64,000 nucleotides of DNA from Callipepla californica brunnescens. Its lineage: Eukaryota; Chordata; Aves; Galliformes; Odontophoridae. The position numbers and the translations under genes were made by a program. Every line of letters begins with the position of its first letter. Position 1 is the stretch's first letter. The notes under the pieces were generated by a model that was not told where the DNA came from, ran no database searches, and saw only the letters and a program-made list of their open reading frames with translations. The stretch spans positions 13,581,773-13,645,772 of the forward strand of contig JALIRH010000007.1 of the NCBI GenBank assembly GCA_023055505.1, written 5' to 3'. Shown here one piece after another: positions 1-33,225 of the stretch.

Positions 1-25
1 AACAAAACACTGTGCTTTGCTGCAG

Positions 26-21377
<21,352 letters not shown>

Positions 21378-22640
21378 GTCTTCTTTTATAGATTTTAGGG
21401 TGCATACTCTTCAAATCATATCAATGCCTGCTGATGGCAAAAACCGGTAACTACAGGCTCAAAACAGCAAGAAATCAAGATTTACAACATTCTAATGGTG
21501 CTGTAACAGTATAATATAATGTATCATTGTATTTTCTGCCCATGAAGGTAATCACAATGCAAAATTAATGAAAGGGAAACTAGCAAACAGGTCAAACTTA
21601 ATTGTGTGTTGAAATTCTCAGGTTAGACAAATTCAAACTGGTGCTACTTTAAAAAGAACACTGTCAGGCAATTTAGGTATCCAAAGCGACTGGGCTTCAG
21701 ACTTACTCCAAAATGAACACTTTTCTTTCCCATCTGCGATTAGCAATGTTGACAGTTTACTCTCCATTTCCAGTCCCAGTCTGACTTGAAATTTCGTTCT
21801 TTGTTATTACTTTGTAAGTGATGGGAAAACAAAAGGTCACTCACTGTACCCATCAGTGCTGTAGAGGACCTGTTTTTGCAACACATCTATGCATGGAAAT
21901 GCTGTTGAATCACTAGGTTTCGTGGACTGCCAAGGAAATAAAGAAAAACAGAGTGTACCTTTCAACATCCTCTTGTTAATTCAAGGAGCAAAATTAATTG
22001 GTATTTCCAAACTAAAAAAGCTAAAATTGGTTGTGAAATATGAGGGAGATACGAATAAATGGAAGATAGAAAAAGCAATTGAATGTATATTACAGGTGTA
22101 ATTGACAGTGTTCCTCATTTTAGCAAAACATGCGTGACAGAGTAGCATTTGATCTTAACATGAACATAATCATTTTTTGTCGAAACATATGTAATTGCTT
22201 GGCAACTTTTTTTGTTGTTGTTTGTTTCATTTATTTTAAATCATTGTAACATGACCATCCAGTCCAGTTTCTAAGCATGCTTCTTTTGTTCTTGGATAGA
22301 TTCACTTAAACGCATGGCCCTGTTCTGAGAATGTGAAACCATGTCACATGCCATTTTTTATACAAAGATACCTACTGATTCATTGTGCATATTGTCAATA
22401 GGCATATGTTCCTGATTACATTGTGGCACTGTTTGTTGAAAAAAAAGAACAATCAAAATCAAACATCATGATTAATTGTGGATTGACTACTTTTTTTGAC
22501 AAGGTATTTGATTTTTTTAGGGTTTTTGGTTTTTTGTTTCTTTTCCAATTTCATCTAATGCATATATATTTTTACCTCAATATTTTTATTATTCATGTGG
22601 ACTTTATTTCCCATTTAATAAATGTTTAACATTATAGAGT
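21378..22640 (+). other. Probable 3' UTR of the peroxidasin gene
   Basis: AT-rich sequence follows the stop codon without another splice donor I would trust. AATAAA hexamers occur at 21937-21942 and 22617-22622; the second is followed by T/G-rich sequence and is my preferred end. Further hexamers near 23715 and 24143 could serve longer transcripts. Confidence 0.4.
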
Positions 22641-25600
22641 ATATGTCTATGCTAGCATTTCAAAGTCGTATACTTTTTAGAATACAAACTGCATATTTTT
22701 GACCAGGAGTTATATATATTATATTCAGTGAAGGACAACTATCATACCTCATTTTACAGGCTTTTTGTTGTTGTTGTTGTTGTTTGTTTGTTTAGTCAGA
22801 ATTGATTCTCTCCCTAACTGATCAATATTTTAGGATGGAATTCTTCTTTAGGTATGCATTTCACAGACTTCTGAATTTGTTGCTCAAATTTAGAGAAAAG
22901 ACATTTAGGAATCGAAACACTGCACAAAATTAAACATTCTCATCCTAATGTTTCAGATTATACAAACAAACTGATTTCTTAATTATTGCATAGTAAATCA
23001 AATACCTGTGTAATAACTAAGCTAACACATCAATATGGGTTCCACTATAATATTTTGGCACATAATTTCTCTGATTACTAGCATTAAAAATTTCTAGTTT
23101 GATAATCAGCTACCATGTCACGCTCTCAAACTTTGGTGTATCATTGAAGCTTGATACAGAAACTTGTTTCCAACTATAGTAAGAGCAATATGTACATGTG
23201 AGTGGTGTGTTAAAGATGTGTGGTAGAGTGTACACATGGAACTGCAATTTATATTTTTGAGAATTTTTTAATTGGTTTTATATACGGTATTTTGATTTAT
23301 GTAATTTTCTACTTTAATACTTACAGAAATTGTGTGTGGCGAGCATGTTTGAGTATCATATGGTTTCTAGAGGCTGTCATTCTTGTATTTCTTTGATACT
23401 CTGGTATTTTGTTGAAAGTCCAAACCACGTGTCTCATCCTGTAAGTTCAACTTGGATGGAACTCCCATTGACCTATAGCAGGAATTCCTCAAAGAGGAAG
23501 GATTGCAGAGCTGAACCAAACATAATTTAACTGTCTGAACAGTTGTACAAATCAGAAATACATTCAACTGGTTACTAGCTACTTTCTTTTATTCCAGTTC
23601 TTTTACTCCAGTTAAAATAACTTTCTCTAAGTCTCTGGTTATAGGAAAAGAGAGTTTCCGTTTATACAGTATAAAATAGTATCATATATCTGTTTGTTTT
23701 CTCCAGCCTCCAAAATAAAGAGGGAGGTTTTCTTCATGGTTCACTGTTTATTCATATGCCATATAAGATGGATATAGGAGTCTGGATATGCTTAAGTGTA
23801 ATATTGAGTTATTTTCCACTATCCATCTAATGATAAACTATTCTGAAAAAACATGTCTTCATCCACAATTTAAAATGTAATCAGACACGGATTGTAGTAA
23901 TTAAGTTTTATTGCAGTTTCTGCAGAATCAGCATTGATTTTAACATTTCTGAAACAATGGCCAACACCTAGATGACCATTTCCTCAGTATCCACTGTGAG
24001 AATATTGCTGTAATATGTTGCAAATTTTATGTATTTATTTTCTTTTTTAATGTTACCTAAACAAAGTCTTTGTTGTTTTTATTTTAATCAGTAAATTTAC
24101 CAAAGAACTGTTTGCACTGTATAATGAATGCTTTTCAGTTAAAATAAAATGGGCCACATTTCCAAGTCACCTCCCTGGTGGTAATTCAATGAAAGCAGTG
24201 ACTGAATGAGATTAGGATGCTGAGAAAGGACAGTCACAAGCCACGTATGCTTGGCGCAGTTCTAAAAGGAATCACCTGTGCAGAAGATCCTTTTATTCTC
24301 ATCTCATCAATCCATCACAGAATGGAAGTTACTGCTGAAATCAGGTGCAGTTGCTTTCATCCTTTGGTAGATCCAATGGAGATTCATCTGTATCTTCAGG
24401 ACTTCATGTAGGATTTTTGGATAAATTGTCATTGCAATTAATATAGTAGCCTATATATATATGTAGTAGTCACACAGTGAAATGGCAGAACATAATAATG
24501 GACTCCCAAATGTATGACTAAGAATTCATTTAGTTTGTCATGGGGCCGTGTCAGGGGTGGGTCACATTCAGTTATAGGAAAATGTTCCTCACCTGAGAGT
24601 GGTGCATGTGGAACAGGCTCCCCTGGTCATGGCCCCAGACAACTGGAGTTCAAAGAGTGTTTAGGCAACATTCTCAGACATAGAGGTTGATTTTTGGGTG
24701 GTCCTGTGTGGAGCCAGGAGCTGGGCTCAACCTTTGTAGGTCCATTCCAAATCAGGATGTTCTATGATTTTATGACTATGCTTCAGGATAGTTTGAGCAT
24801 TACGTAAGACAGATCTAGAGAGCACATAACAGCAGTCATTCTAGAGTGCTGTTCTTCCAGAATGCTGACAAGTAGTATTCAGTTGCTATCCTAGAAAAAA
24901 AATTGTGCAATCAAATTATTTTTGTCTTCATTTTTCCATTACCTTACATGGGTAACGCATGCTTCTTTTAACAGGCATAGTCAGTTTGTAAGCATAAACA
25001 TAATAATTCTCAAATAATTCCAACAACTCCTTTGTGGCTGTGTCATTGGGGGTTTTAAAATACAGCTTTGTCTAAAGAAGAGAAATTCCGCCGTTCAGCA
25101 GTTAATTGCCAACAAGTTTGTTAATAATTATAAAAGCAAGCCAACAATAAAACAACCAAGAAACAGAAACTAAGTTAGTTATAAAAAAAAATTCTTGGTC
25201 TACTACTGGTATGTTTTGAGAAAGATTCAGATATACTTCAATACTCTAAATAAATTCACTCCATTTCTTTTAGTTGATTAGAGCTAAGAATCATTTGGCC
25301 TTAGGATGATTAAAGTCTTTACAGAGAATGACCTCTCGTACTCTGTAATTTTGTTTTGTAAAATAATATTTTGCTGCCACAGTGCATGCCGTTACATTTC
25401 TTTGTATTTTCTTCTTAATCCCATACAAGTTTCATGTTATTTTTTCCTGTAGCACTTGCCAAATCACTAGCCTTCATAGAGAGATTTTATATGCGTTGGG
25501 GCTGTTTGACAGTTTTGTGTCGGAAACTGAAATGAGGTATAGAAAGCTGGAATGCCTGGGTAGTTGTATCTAAGTATACAACTAAGTATTATTCTGTTGT

Positions 25601-28341
25601 ACTTTTCTAGAAACTGATTAGATGTGGTACATATGCAGGATAATGCAATTATAAAATTACCATCAAGAAGAAAGACTTTACTGCCTTTTGATGGTTTATC
25701 ATATCTACCATATGGGGTTCAACTGTACATGTTTCTGAATTCACTACTGTGACTTTTATTATGTACAAGGAAAATGAGATCTGATGTGTGACAAAAAGCT
25801 TGTTAAATGGAATACAACAAATAGCTGTATAACTACATACACACATCTGTGAACACAATTTGTATTCCCAGTGGAAACAAACCTTATACTTAGTAAGACT
25901 AATGGGAAACAAAAAGTTAAAGTTTTATAAATTACTGTTTATTAATAATGTTCTAATCACTTATGCATTGTGACTTACATGAGCAGGAGGCTATACTGAG
26001 TTGTCTAAAGACAGCATTTTTGTCTGCTAATACCATATTTCAAAGCATACCTCCTAGTGAAATCAGGCTGTTCTTTTGCAATCATCCTGACTGCTGCTTA
26101 GTTTCATGCATTAGGACCTTTTCTTTGCATTTTTTTCACACTTAGCCTGCTTTGCCATATCAAAGAATCCTCTACATCTCCAATATAGTTTTCTATTTGT
26201 TTTCTGCCCCACATATTTGCTATCCATCCACAGAGTAATGAATGGTCCTTTCATTCTGCTTTAGCCTTGCAGCCTGGTAACAGACAGCTGAGTACAGATC
26301 ACCAAGTTACAAAAGAATCTCAACAGCTGTATTTAGCTGAGAAGCTCTGAACTGAGCATCTGTTTACATTCAGAGATGGAACATAACAGAAGTTCCTGTG
26401 ATAAAGGAATAAACCTAATTGTTGCATTCAGTAAGGATGTTTGTGTCTTCTTGTTCAGTAATACAGCTTTACAATCCCACAGGTCACATGCTTTAAAAAT
26501 GTTGTTGCTTTGCCAAAGTAAATCACGTTGCCTACTGATATCTTTATGAGATGTTGTCTGCTGTTAACCTGGCTCTCAGCCATTTCTAGGATGAGCACAG
26601 TAAGTGCTTTCTATCTCTTTTTATAGAGATTAGCACGAAGAAATGTACTCAGAGGGAGCAAAAAGTAATCAGAAATAGTTCTGAGAAAGAAAAAGGAAAT
26701 ATTACTTTATTTTAGTGGGGAAAAAAAAAAAAAAAAAACAACAACACAGCTAGTGCTCTGTTGTTTTTGTTGTTGTTGTTGTTTTTTCAGACAGAATCTC
26801 AAGGTTCATTAGGAATATAGGAATAGCTACAAAATATATCAAAGCTGCATCTGTGCTAGATTACAATAGAGAATCCTCAGGCACTTGAAATTGATCTGAC
26901 CACTTACTTGGCTAAGAACTAGAGCTCCACACTAGTCTTTGGGATTCCAGCCCCATACCAAAGCATTGCCTCTTTCTTTGGAGACCACCTTCTCTTTTTT
27001 TCTCCCCACATACTTTCATAATTAAAGGACTTAAAGAGGAACTCAGCAATACAAGCCAAAAAGTTTATTCTGGCAAATCATCAGCCCAGCTTCTCAAGAG
27101 TGGCAGGTCTTAGCTGGTGAACAAGAGCTTGGTTAGAAGTCTGGATGCTCTCAAGATTCAGCATCAGCCAGTCATGAACATTAGACAAAGGAGTGTACAG
27201 GTGATCTTGTCCTTTTTTTCTGTGCCTAGGCACTAAATTCAGCATGATCCATTGTGAATTTCCATGGTTTGGATTTCACAGTACCAAGGATCTCTTGAAA
27301 TACTGAGTACAGGGCTCAGTCTTTCTTACCAGTGGGAGGTAAGTGTGATGGCTTTCATAATTTGGAGAACAATTTCGTCTACTAAAGGAATACTCCGATT
27401 GTTTATCTCAAGGGTTTTCTCTCACTCATTGAAATGCAGTTGTGCAAACTGTGCTTTCATTCACAGCTTCACATGCTGTTATAGAAAAGAACAAGTTTTA
27501 TTTTTATTATTATTATTATTGTTGTTATTGTTACTATTTTAATTATGCTTTGTAGAAAAGGCCTTCTTGAATGCAGTGCCACAGACTGGAGACAATGTCC
27601 AAAAGGAATAAATGTTTTCATTCAGCTGAACTGGCTTCGTGTCATGGCATACAGCCTTATTTGTTGCCAGGCTATTCTCTTATGTTAAGGGTATTTAAAG
27701 ATTTCCATGGGATTATATGAATTTTCTTTTATATCAGCAATCAGTTCAAGCAATAACAATAGCTGCCATGAGGTCAGACCACAACAGATGGTTTCTGGTA
27801 CAGGCAAACGCTGATGTGCGTTTTTAAGCTGCCATCTTAAATTCTTTACTTTTTTTTTCTACGGTGGAATTTGGGAAAATTGTTTTCCCAAATCTTACCT
27901 CTCAAGCAGCTTAGAACCTTAGATGTACACAGAAAACTTGTTGCCCCACTTGTTTGCAATCAAGGACTTTGCACATTGAGAATGACAAAGGTGGCAAAGC
28001 TCCTCTATTGTTTTAGATTTTAGACTTATTAAAGCCAGAAGTCACTGCAGTCTCATCTAGCATCTGAAGTGCACATTGTCAGGAATTCATGTGCTGTTTC
28101 TCACATTGAGACAATTGTGTTTCAGTAGAAACTTAAAAAGATATGCAGTCTTGATTGAAAATTTTAAAGTGTTACTTCTGCATTGCCATGATGTAAATTG
28201 TAATAATGGGTTGCTTGCTCTCAGAAAGATGTTTGAAGTGCAAGAATTCATGAGTCTATTCAGCTGCTGCACTTCTCATCCTGACACCTATGTTTCACTA
28301 TTATAGGGAACTTCTGCTTCTTCTTCTTGTGTTTTTTTAAT
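22641..28341. other. Intergenic sequence between peroxidasin gene and provirus
   Basis: AT-rich non-coding sequence. It contains (GTT)n/(GTTT)n near 22767-22794, a CR1 fragment at 24540-24780, an A run at about 26720-26738 followed by (TGT)n near 26765-26785, and (TTA)n near 27498-27525. I see no gene. Confidence 0.7.
24540..24780 (+). mobile_element. CR1 LINE 3' fragment
   Basis: Sense-strand CR1 3' UTR motifs appear in order: a degraded gtggTGCATGTGGAACAGGC, GAGTTCAAAGAGTGTTTAGG, TAGGTCCATTCCAAATCAGG and a tail TTCTATGATTTTATGACTATG. The copy is 5' truncated. Confidence 0.75.
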
Positions 28342-28347
28342 GTGTAC
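28342..28347. repeat. Target-site duplication, left copy (GTGTAC)
   Basis: The six bases next to the left LTR are GTGTAC, identical to 35932-35937. They mark the integration site. Confidence 0.95.
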
Positions 28348-28650
28348 TGAAGCCTTCCGGACCCGCCTTCGGCTTCATTCAGGTGTTCGCAATCGTTAGG
28401 GACCCATCGGTCTGTCCATCTACCTCGGTGCACACCAATGTGGTGGGTGGTAAAATGGCCTTTATTTGCATGTGGCGACAGCTTATATAGTTTACTACAA
28501 CTTCGTCTACGCCTCTATTCTTCTACATCATTTCCTTTCTTAGTCGCTACAGGCATCATTCCCTTATATGGTTACAAAAGGCACTAGTTCCTTATCTAGT
28601 TGCTATTGACAACCCCTGAGGGCGGAGAATTTCCGCGATCGCCGCCTACA
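28348..28650 (-). repeat. 3' LTR of the provirus (303 bp)
   Basis: It begins TG and ends CA on both strands and reads identical to the 303-bp copy at 35629-35931. On the minus strand it has a TATATAAG box (28489-28482) and an AATAAA signal (28466-28461) just before the presumed R region, which would end proviral transcripts. Confidence 0.96.
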
Positions 28651-28662
28651 TTTCCCCCTCCC
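28651..28662 (-). other. Polypurine tract
   Basis: The minus strand reads GGGAGGGGGAAA directly before the 3' LTR, the expected plus-strand primer for reverse transcription. Confidence 0.93.
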
Positions 28663-28821
28663 GATGCATAAAGCTCCCTTCTATATCCAGAGAGGACCCT
28701 ACTCGCGTACATCCCGAAATCCCCGCATAACGCCTATACATGCTATTGTCCTCTCCGACAAGCCTTGCCCCGTTACATCCCGAAGCGCAATTACCCTAAC
28801 TCCTAAGCGTTCTATGTGCAT
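28663..28821 (-). other. Proviral 3' non-coding region with short direct repeat
   Basis: About 160 bases lie between env and the polypurine tract. On the plus strand TACATCCCGAA occurs twice (28708-28718 and 28774-28784). The segment is short and carries no extra gene such as src. Related viruses keep RNA export elements here, but I cannot confirm one. Confidence 0.6.
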
Positions 28822-30621
28822 CTATAAGCTATTCTGCATTCTATTGTACTCTATGCGGTGATTGATTGTACGGTCAATCATCCGTTGAGCGCAGCTTAAC
28901 AAGAGTTGCAGGAAGCAAGGCACACATACTAACAAAAGCAACATGATTATAAGTCCCAAAAGCAAACCCTTCAGTAAATGCACACCCCAGGCCCCTATAC
29001 CTCCAAACAGTCCACGCAGCCAATCTCCAATTGGGTCACTCTGCACAGTGATCTTTTCTGTGTGATGTTTCAGCCATTCTAGTTTCTTGTGCATGGACTC
29101 TGAGTGATCACTGAGGTTGAAGCAGCACATTCCGTCCACATCCTGACATCCGTGACCCTGTGCTAATAACAGGAAGTCGATCGCCGCTCTGTTTTGAAGC
29201 ACTGCATGGCGAATACTCCCGACATCAGTTAAAAGATCTGATAACAGTTGAGAGGTTACATTGGCCTGTTTAGCTGACCAACACGCTAGTCTCTCAATCT
29301 CTTTCAACGCGTGAGCCGTTCCAATGGGAAATATTATGGAGGCGAATATCCGAGCGGTTGGACCCCACAACCGGACCTCATCCCCGCAGTCTTCTGTCAA
29401 AGTGTCAATTGATCTCCTTTTGCGTTGCTGGCTAGTTTCTTTCGTCATATGGATCCAGTTCCTCGCTTGTGGTGACAAGATAGTAAGCTTCCCCAGATAA
29501 CATGGTCCCCCCACTGCTTTCTTCGGAATACCTTGCCATGCACGGTCCCCACATATCAGGAATACTCCTGGGGGCAAAACTCTAGAAACATTCACCCATA
29601 ACTTCCCGGCTTCCTTACCATCCACTCGAATTGGGTACCCCCAGCCAAACTGAGGCCATGGCTGAGTGATGTTGCAACAACATGACCTGAGATCTTTTGA
29701 GCACGAGCGTTCCCTTTTTTTACATGGGAAGCAACTATACACAGTGTGATTAGGGGCCACCCAAATTTGAGCTGATTCATGTTGTACTGTTACCCCCCAA
29801 CATATTGGCAGCCCATCTGGCCCCGTACTAACGCTACCACTGCAGGAAGAAGCTGAACTCCAGCTCATCGTTTCTCCCGTAGGCAGGGTAGAACGCGAGG
29901 TCCAATTAAAGGGGTTAGGGCGGTTATATAGGGTTATATTATCCGTGTAGCCACAGTAGGGACCTGTCCAAGAAAATGTCTTTGTATCTGTGGGGTTGAC
30001 AAGTGTATAAACAGTTGGACGCTTATTCTTGCCATCCCAATACGGGTTGTTAGCAGAGTTTAAATACCACCATAACACCGGATCCCCTAACTGTCCTTCT
30101 ACCCCCCATCCCGCAAATCCAATACATGTTTCTTGTGAATTAGGTACCCCTTCTGACCCAAGTAACTGCAACTCCTCTGGGGCCCAAGGGTTAGTCATAT
30201 TTAACAGCTGTATGAGGCAACGTGATGTATTAGCTGGGGTGTCATTAAAAAGGTCCTTACATCTTGTAAGATTAGAAACATACTTTTCGAACAATTGAAG
30301 GTCCTGAGAATAATTTAGAGGAATGCCAATTAAGCAAGTTCTAAAGGGAGAGGTAGCAGACTGTAAGGCTAAGCAAAAATCCTGGCGACCTGTCTGGTTC
30401 GCCCAAGTGACCCAAACATTAGCCGGCTGCGGTCTCATTACGACCCCTGAACCCAAAGGAATTATGCTAAAGAAACAGACAACGACAACCGTGATGTTAT
30501 TAACTCTCGTCGACAGCAAGGGCTTCTTTTCTGGGTCTTTCTTGTCCGCCTCCTGAGGCTTCTTCACCTTCTTTGGGTGTTTCTTGTCCAAACCCCTCCT
30601 CTTCTTTCCAATCAGTAATGC
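28822..30621 (-). CDS. env: env: envelope glycoprotein precursor (SU-TM), spliced
   Basis: The env exon starts at 30621, after CTCTTCCTTTGCAG, and is in frame with the six codons supplied by gag; the mature precursor would be about 605 residues. The open frame reaches unspliced to 30885. Numbered with the gag-derived start: a Lys-rich leader (7-45), a hydrophobic signal (about 49-67), an SU with about a dozen N-glycosylation sites, furin site RKRR (406-409), an internal fusion loop between Cys418 and Cys453, the CX6CC motif (Cys498, 505, 506) and a membrane span (about 557-581) with a short cytoplasmic tail. The internal, Cys-flanked fusion loop is alpharetroviral. The SU part is not one I can assign to a receptor subgroup. 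The frame is intact. Confidence 0.94.
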   Translation of the reverse strand, partial: ALLIGKKRRGLDKKHPKKVKKPQEADKKDPEKKPLLSTRVNNITVVVVCFFSIIPLGSGVVMRPQPANVWVTWANQTGRQDFCLALQSATSPFRTCLIGIPLNYSQDLQLFEKYVSNLTRCKDLFNDTPANTSRCLIQLLNMTNPWAPEELQLLGSEGVPNSQETCIGFAGWGVEGQLGDPVLWWYLNSANNPYWDGKNKRPTVYTLVNPTDTKTFSWTGPYCGYTDNITLYNRPNPFNWTSRSTLPTGETMSWSSASSCSGSVSTGPDGLPICWGVTVQHESAQIWVAPNHTVYSCFPCKKRERSCSKDLRSCCCNITQPWPQFGWGYPIRVDGKEAGKLWVNVSRVLPPGVFLICGDRAWQGIPKKAVGGPCYLGKLTILSPQARNWIHMTKETSQQRKRRSIDTLTEDCGDEVRLWGPTARIFASIIFPIGTAHALKEIERLACWSAKQANVTSQLLSDLLTDVGSIRHAVLQNRAAIDFLLLAQGHGCQDVDGMCCFNLSDHSESMHKKLEWLKHHTEKITVQSDPIGDWLRGLFGGIGAWGVHLLKGLLLGLIIMLLLLVCVPCFLQLLLSCAQRMIDRTINHRIEYNRMQNSL

Positions 30622-33225
30622 CTGCAAAGGAAGAGCTCGCCTCATCTTTCCCAGAAAGATTATTTCCGCGAAGAATATCCGGCTTAACCTTTCTAGAAGG
30701 AATCCAAATAATCTTATCCGTCTCCCCATTCTTGACCGCTGCATAACCCCGACCCCAGACCAAGACGTTCCATCCCTTCTCCCACTCACCCGTCTCTGTG
30801 CGTATTTTGACAGGTGGCCCCTCCGTGAGGATGGTTGGTTTCCAATGTTTCTGCATTGGGGTCTTAATGTTCTCACCTCGCTCAAAATGATTCAACGCAT
30901 ATAGCGCTTTGGCTAATACTTCCCCCTGTTTAGCCGGTGGGATTCCCCTCATGAAGCCATCTCCCTCTGCGAGCACACGGATCTTATCTTTCAGGAGACG
31001 ATTAGCGCGCTCAATTATAGCCTGCCCTTGGGAGTTTCCAGGAATTCCCGTAGTGTGTGTTATTCCCCATCGTGCCAACCACTCTCGAGTGGATTTCGAG
31101 GTGAAGCACGACCCATTATCTGTCTTTATTGCCTTGGGTTTCCCCAATGCAGCGATGGTTGTGGCCCAATGGTGTTGGGCCGCTGTCGATGTGGGACGAG
31201 AGTGTTGGGTCGCTACAACAACCGACGAAGCAGTATCCACAGTGACAGCTAACCAAGAGCGCGCTGGCATGCGCGGCTCTAGGGTAAAATCTGTTTGCCA
31301 TATCTGTAGGGGCCCCAGACCTCTGGGGTTAACCCCAGCTTCCAATGCAGGAGCCGAGTTGCAGTATGGGCAAGCTTGAGTTACCTCCCTTGCCTGTTGC
31401 AGGGGTATATTGCACGCTCGAGCTAAAGCTCGAGGACCAATGTGGAAAGCTGTATGGAGGTCTCTAGCTTCCCTCAGCGGGTATGCACAAATGGAAGCCC
31501 GTGTGTCAGCCTCCGCGTTACCCTCCGTAAAAAATCCTGGCACATCAGAATGGCTACGAACATGAAGGATTGCGGCCATAGCCGTTCTCTGACTTAATGC
31601 GTCTTCTAAGACGAAGGCAGCCGTCGTGGACGGTACCCCTTCATGCCCCATCTTGAGGAGCATTCTCGCCACAAACGCAGAATCTGTAACCACATTAGTG
31701 GGCGTTGATGGCCACAAAAGAAGTGCCATGGCCACAGCCCGAGCTTCCAATTGTTGAACGCTCACTCCTGGATCAATAATCTCCTTGACCTGCCACTCTG
31801 CACCTTCCCTCCAGACCACCACCCCTTTGTGGGCGCAGGAGGAAGCGTCGGTGAATACCGTGCGCCCTTCCACTGGGCTATCGCTGATTCTTATTCTCAA
31901 TGAGATACGCAACGATCGCATAAGGTCAAAAACTGGTAATGGCTCACAAATCTCTATCTTTCCTGCAAATCCATTGAGAGCCAACACAATTCGCTCTGGG
32001 AGTTGAAGATGAGAGTTTTCTTCAAAGCATGCAGGTAAGAGCAAGGAATCAATGTCTTTACCAAAGGTCCTGATAGCTGAAGCACGAAGCTTAGTAATCA
32101 AAAGAGCAAGTATCTCCAACCAGGCAGTGAATGCTTTGGTGGGTTGCGTCGAAAACAGCCACAAACATGGCCTTGGGCGCTTTAATAACAGCCCTTGCCC
32201 TAGAACTCCAGCTGCCCCTTTCTCACAGCGAGAAACTGCTCCCTCGAGAGGCAAGGCAGGGTCCCAACGTTCCAAGGCTGCAGAGGTACTAAGTTGCAGG
32301 ATCTCGTTCCAGGCCAGTCTCATATCCCTGTTCCACCTTCTTTCCTCATTCGGGTCTGATCCTTTCAGTTGTTCATAAAAAGGGTTCATTAGCCTTGGTG
32401 GGATTCCTAATGCCGATCTAACCCATTGGAGAGATCCGACCAGCTTCTGAACATCCCACAAAGTACAGATTTTTGGTTCCGCTAGCAGACCTACGGGGGC
32501 GACATATGTATGTCCTAGTCGGTAACCGAGGTACTCTACACCCGGTTCTCTTTGTATTTTGTCCTGTGAAATAGTAAAGCCTGCCCCCTCTAATACATCA
32601 ACAACTTCCTGTCCTAGCATATCCAACTTCTCGCTGTCAGGAGCCGCAAGCAAGAGATCATCCATGTAGTGCAACATGCAGAAAGAGAGGTATTTGCTTC
32701 GGAGCGGTTCTAACACCCGCCCCACCACAAGCTGACAAATAGTGGGAGAGCATGCCATGCCTTGAGGCAACACCCTCCATTGGAATCTGCGTGCAGGGGC
32801 TTGATTATTGACCGAGGGAAGAGTGAACGCAAAGGCCTCGCGGTCCTGTTCCGCCAGGGGAATAGAGAAGAAACAATCCTTGAGGTCCAAGACCATCAAG
32901 GGCCAGCCGCGAGGAAGCGCAGAAAGGATCGGCGCTCCCTGCTGGACAGCACCAAAAGTGATAAGTTTAGCGTTGACAGCGCGTAAGTCATGTAGCAAGC
33001 GATAGGACCCGGATGCCTTCCGGATCACGAAAATAGGGGTATTCCAATTGCTAAGCGAAGGTTCTATATGGCCAAGCCGCCATTCTTTGTCAACCAGATC
33101 TAATAGCGCTACCCTTTTAATCTCGGGGAGGGGCCACTGATCAATCCACACGGGAGTGTGGCCTGGCTTCCACTTCAATGGGATAGCCAGGTGTAGCGCT
33201 ACAGTAAAAACAGTGGCCCCTTTTA
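30500..33225 (-). CDS. pol: pol: reverse transcriptase, RNase H and integrase
   Basis: Pol is translated after a -1 shift at the end of gag; the open frame extends upstream to 33262, but about 33225 marks the functional entry. In residues counted from the Met codon at 33262: RT has Asp126 in VLDLKD and YMDD at 199-202; RNase H has Asp472, Glu506, Asp527 and Asp586; integrase has the zinc-binding His603, His607, Cys631, Cys634 and a DD(35)E triad of Asp658, Asp715 and Glu751. The C-terminus is a Glu/Lys-rich tail, cleaved off in related viruses. It overlaps the env exon by 122 bases in another frame. About 908 residues, near the family length. No break is seen. Confidence 0.96.
30622..30623 (-). 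other. Proviral env splice acceptor
   Basis: The AG ends a pyrimidine-rich CTCTTCCTTTGCAG on the minus strand and lies in the pol C-terminal region, in a position and frame that connect with the gag-internal donor. Confidence 0.75.
33129..33221 (-). promoter_or_regulatory. Frameshift-stimulating RNA stem
   Basis: Bases 33211-33221 and 33129-33139 are perfect inverted repeats of 11 bp (core GGGGCCACTG with CAGTGGCCCC). The stem encloses about 71 bases and starts right after the gag stop codon, where the avian leukosis group has its frameshift stimulator. Confidence 0.85.

Noticed and set aside
30029..31379. Several open frames on the plus strand within the provirus
   Set aside because: All lie opposite env or pol codons and look like shadows of these genes.
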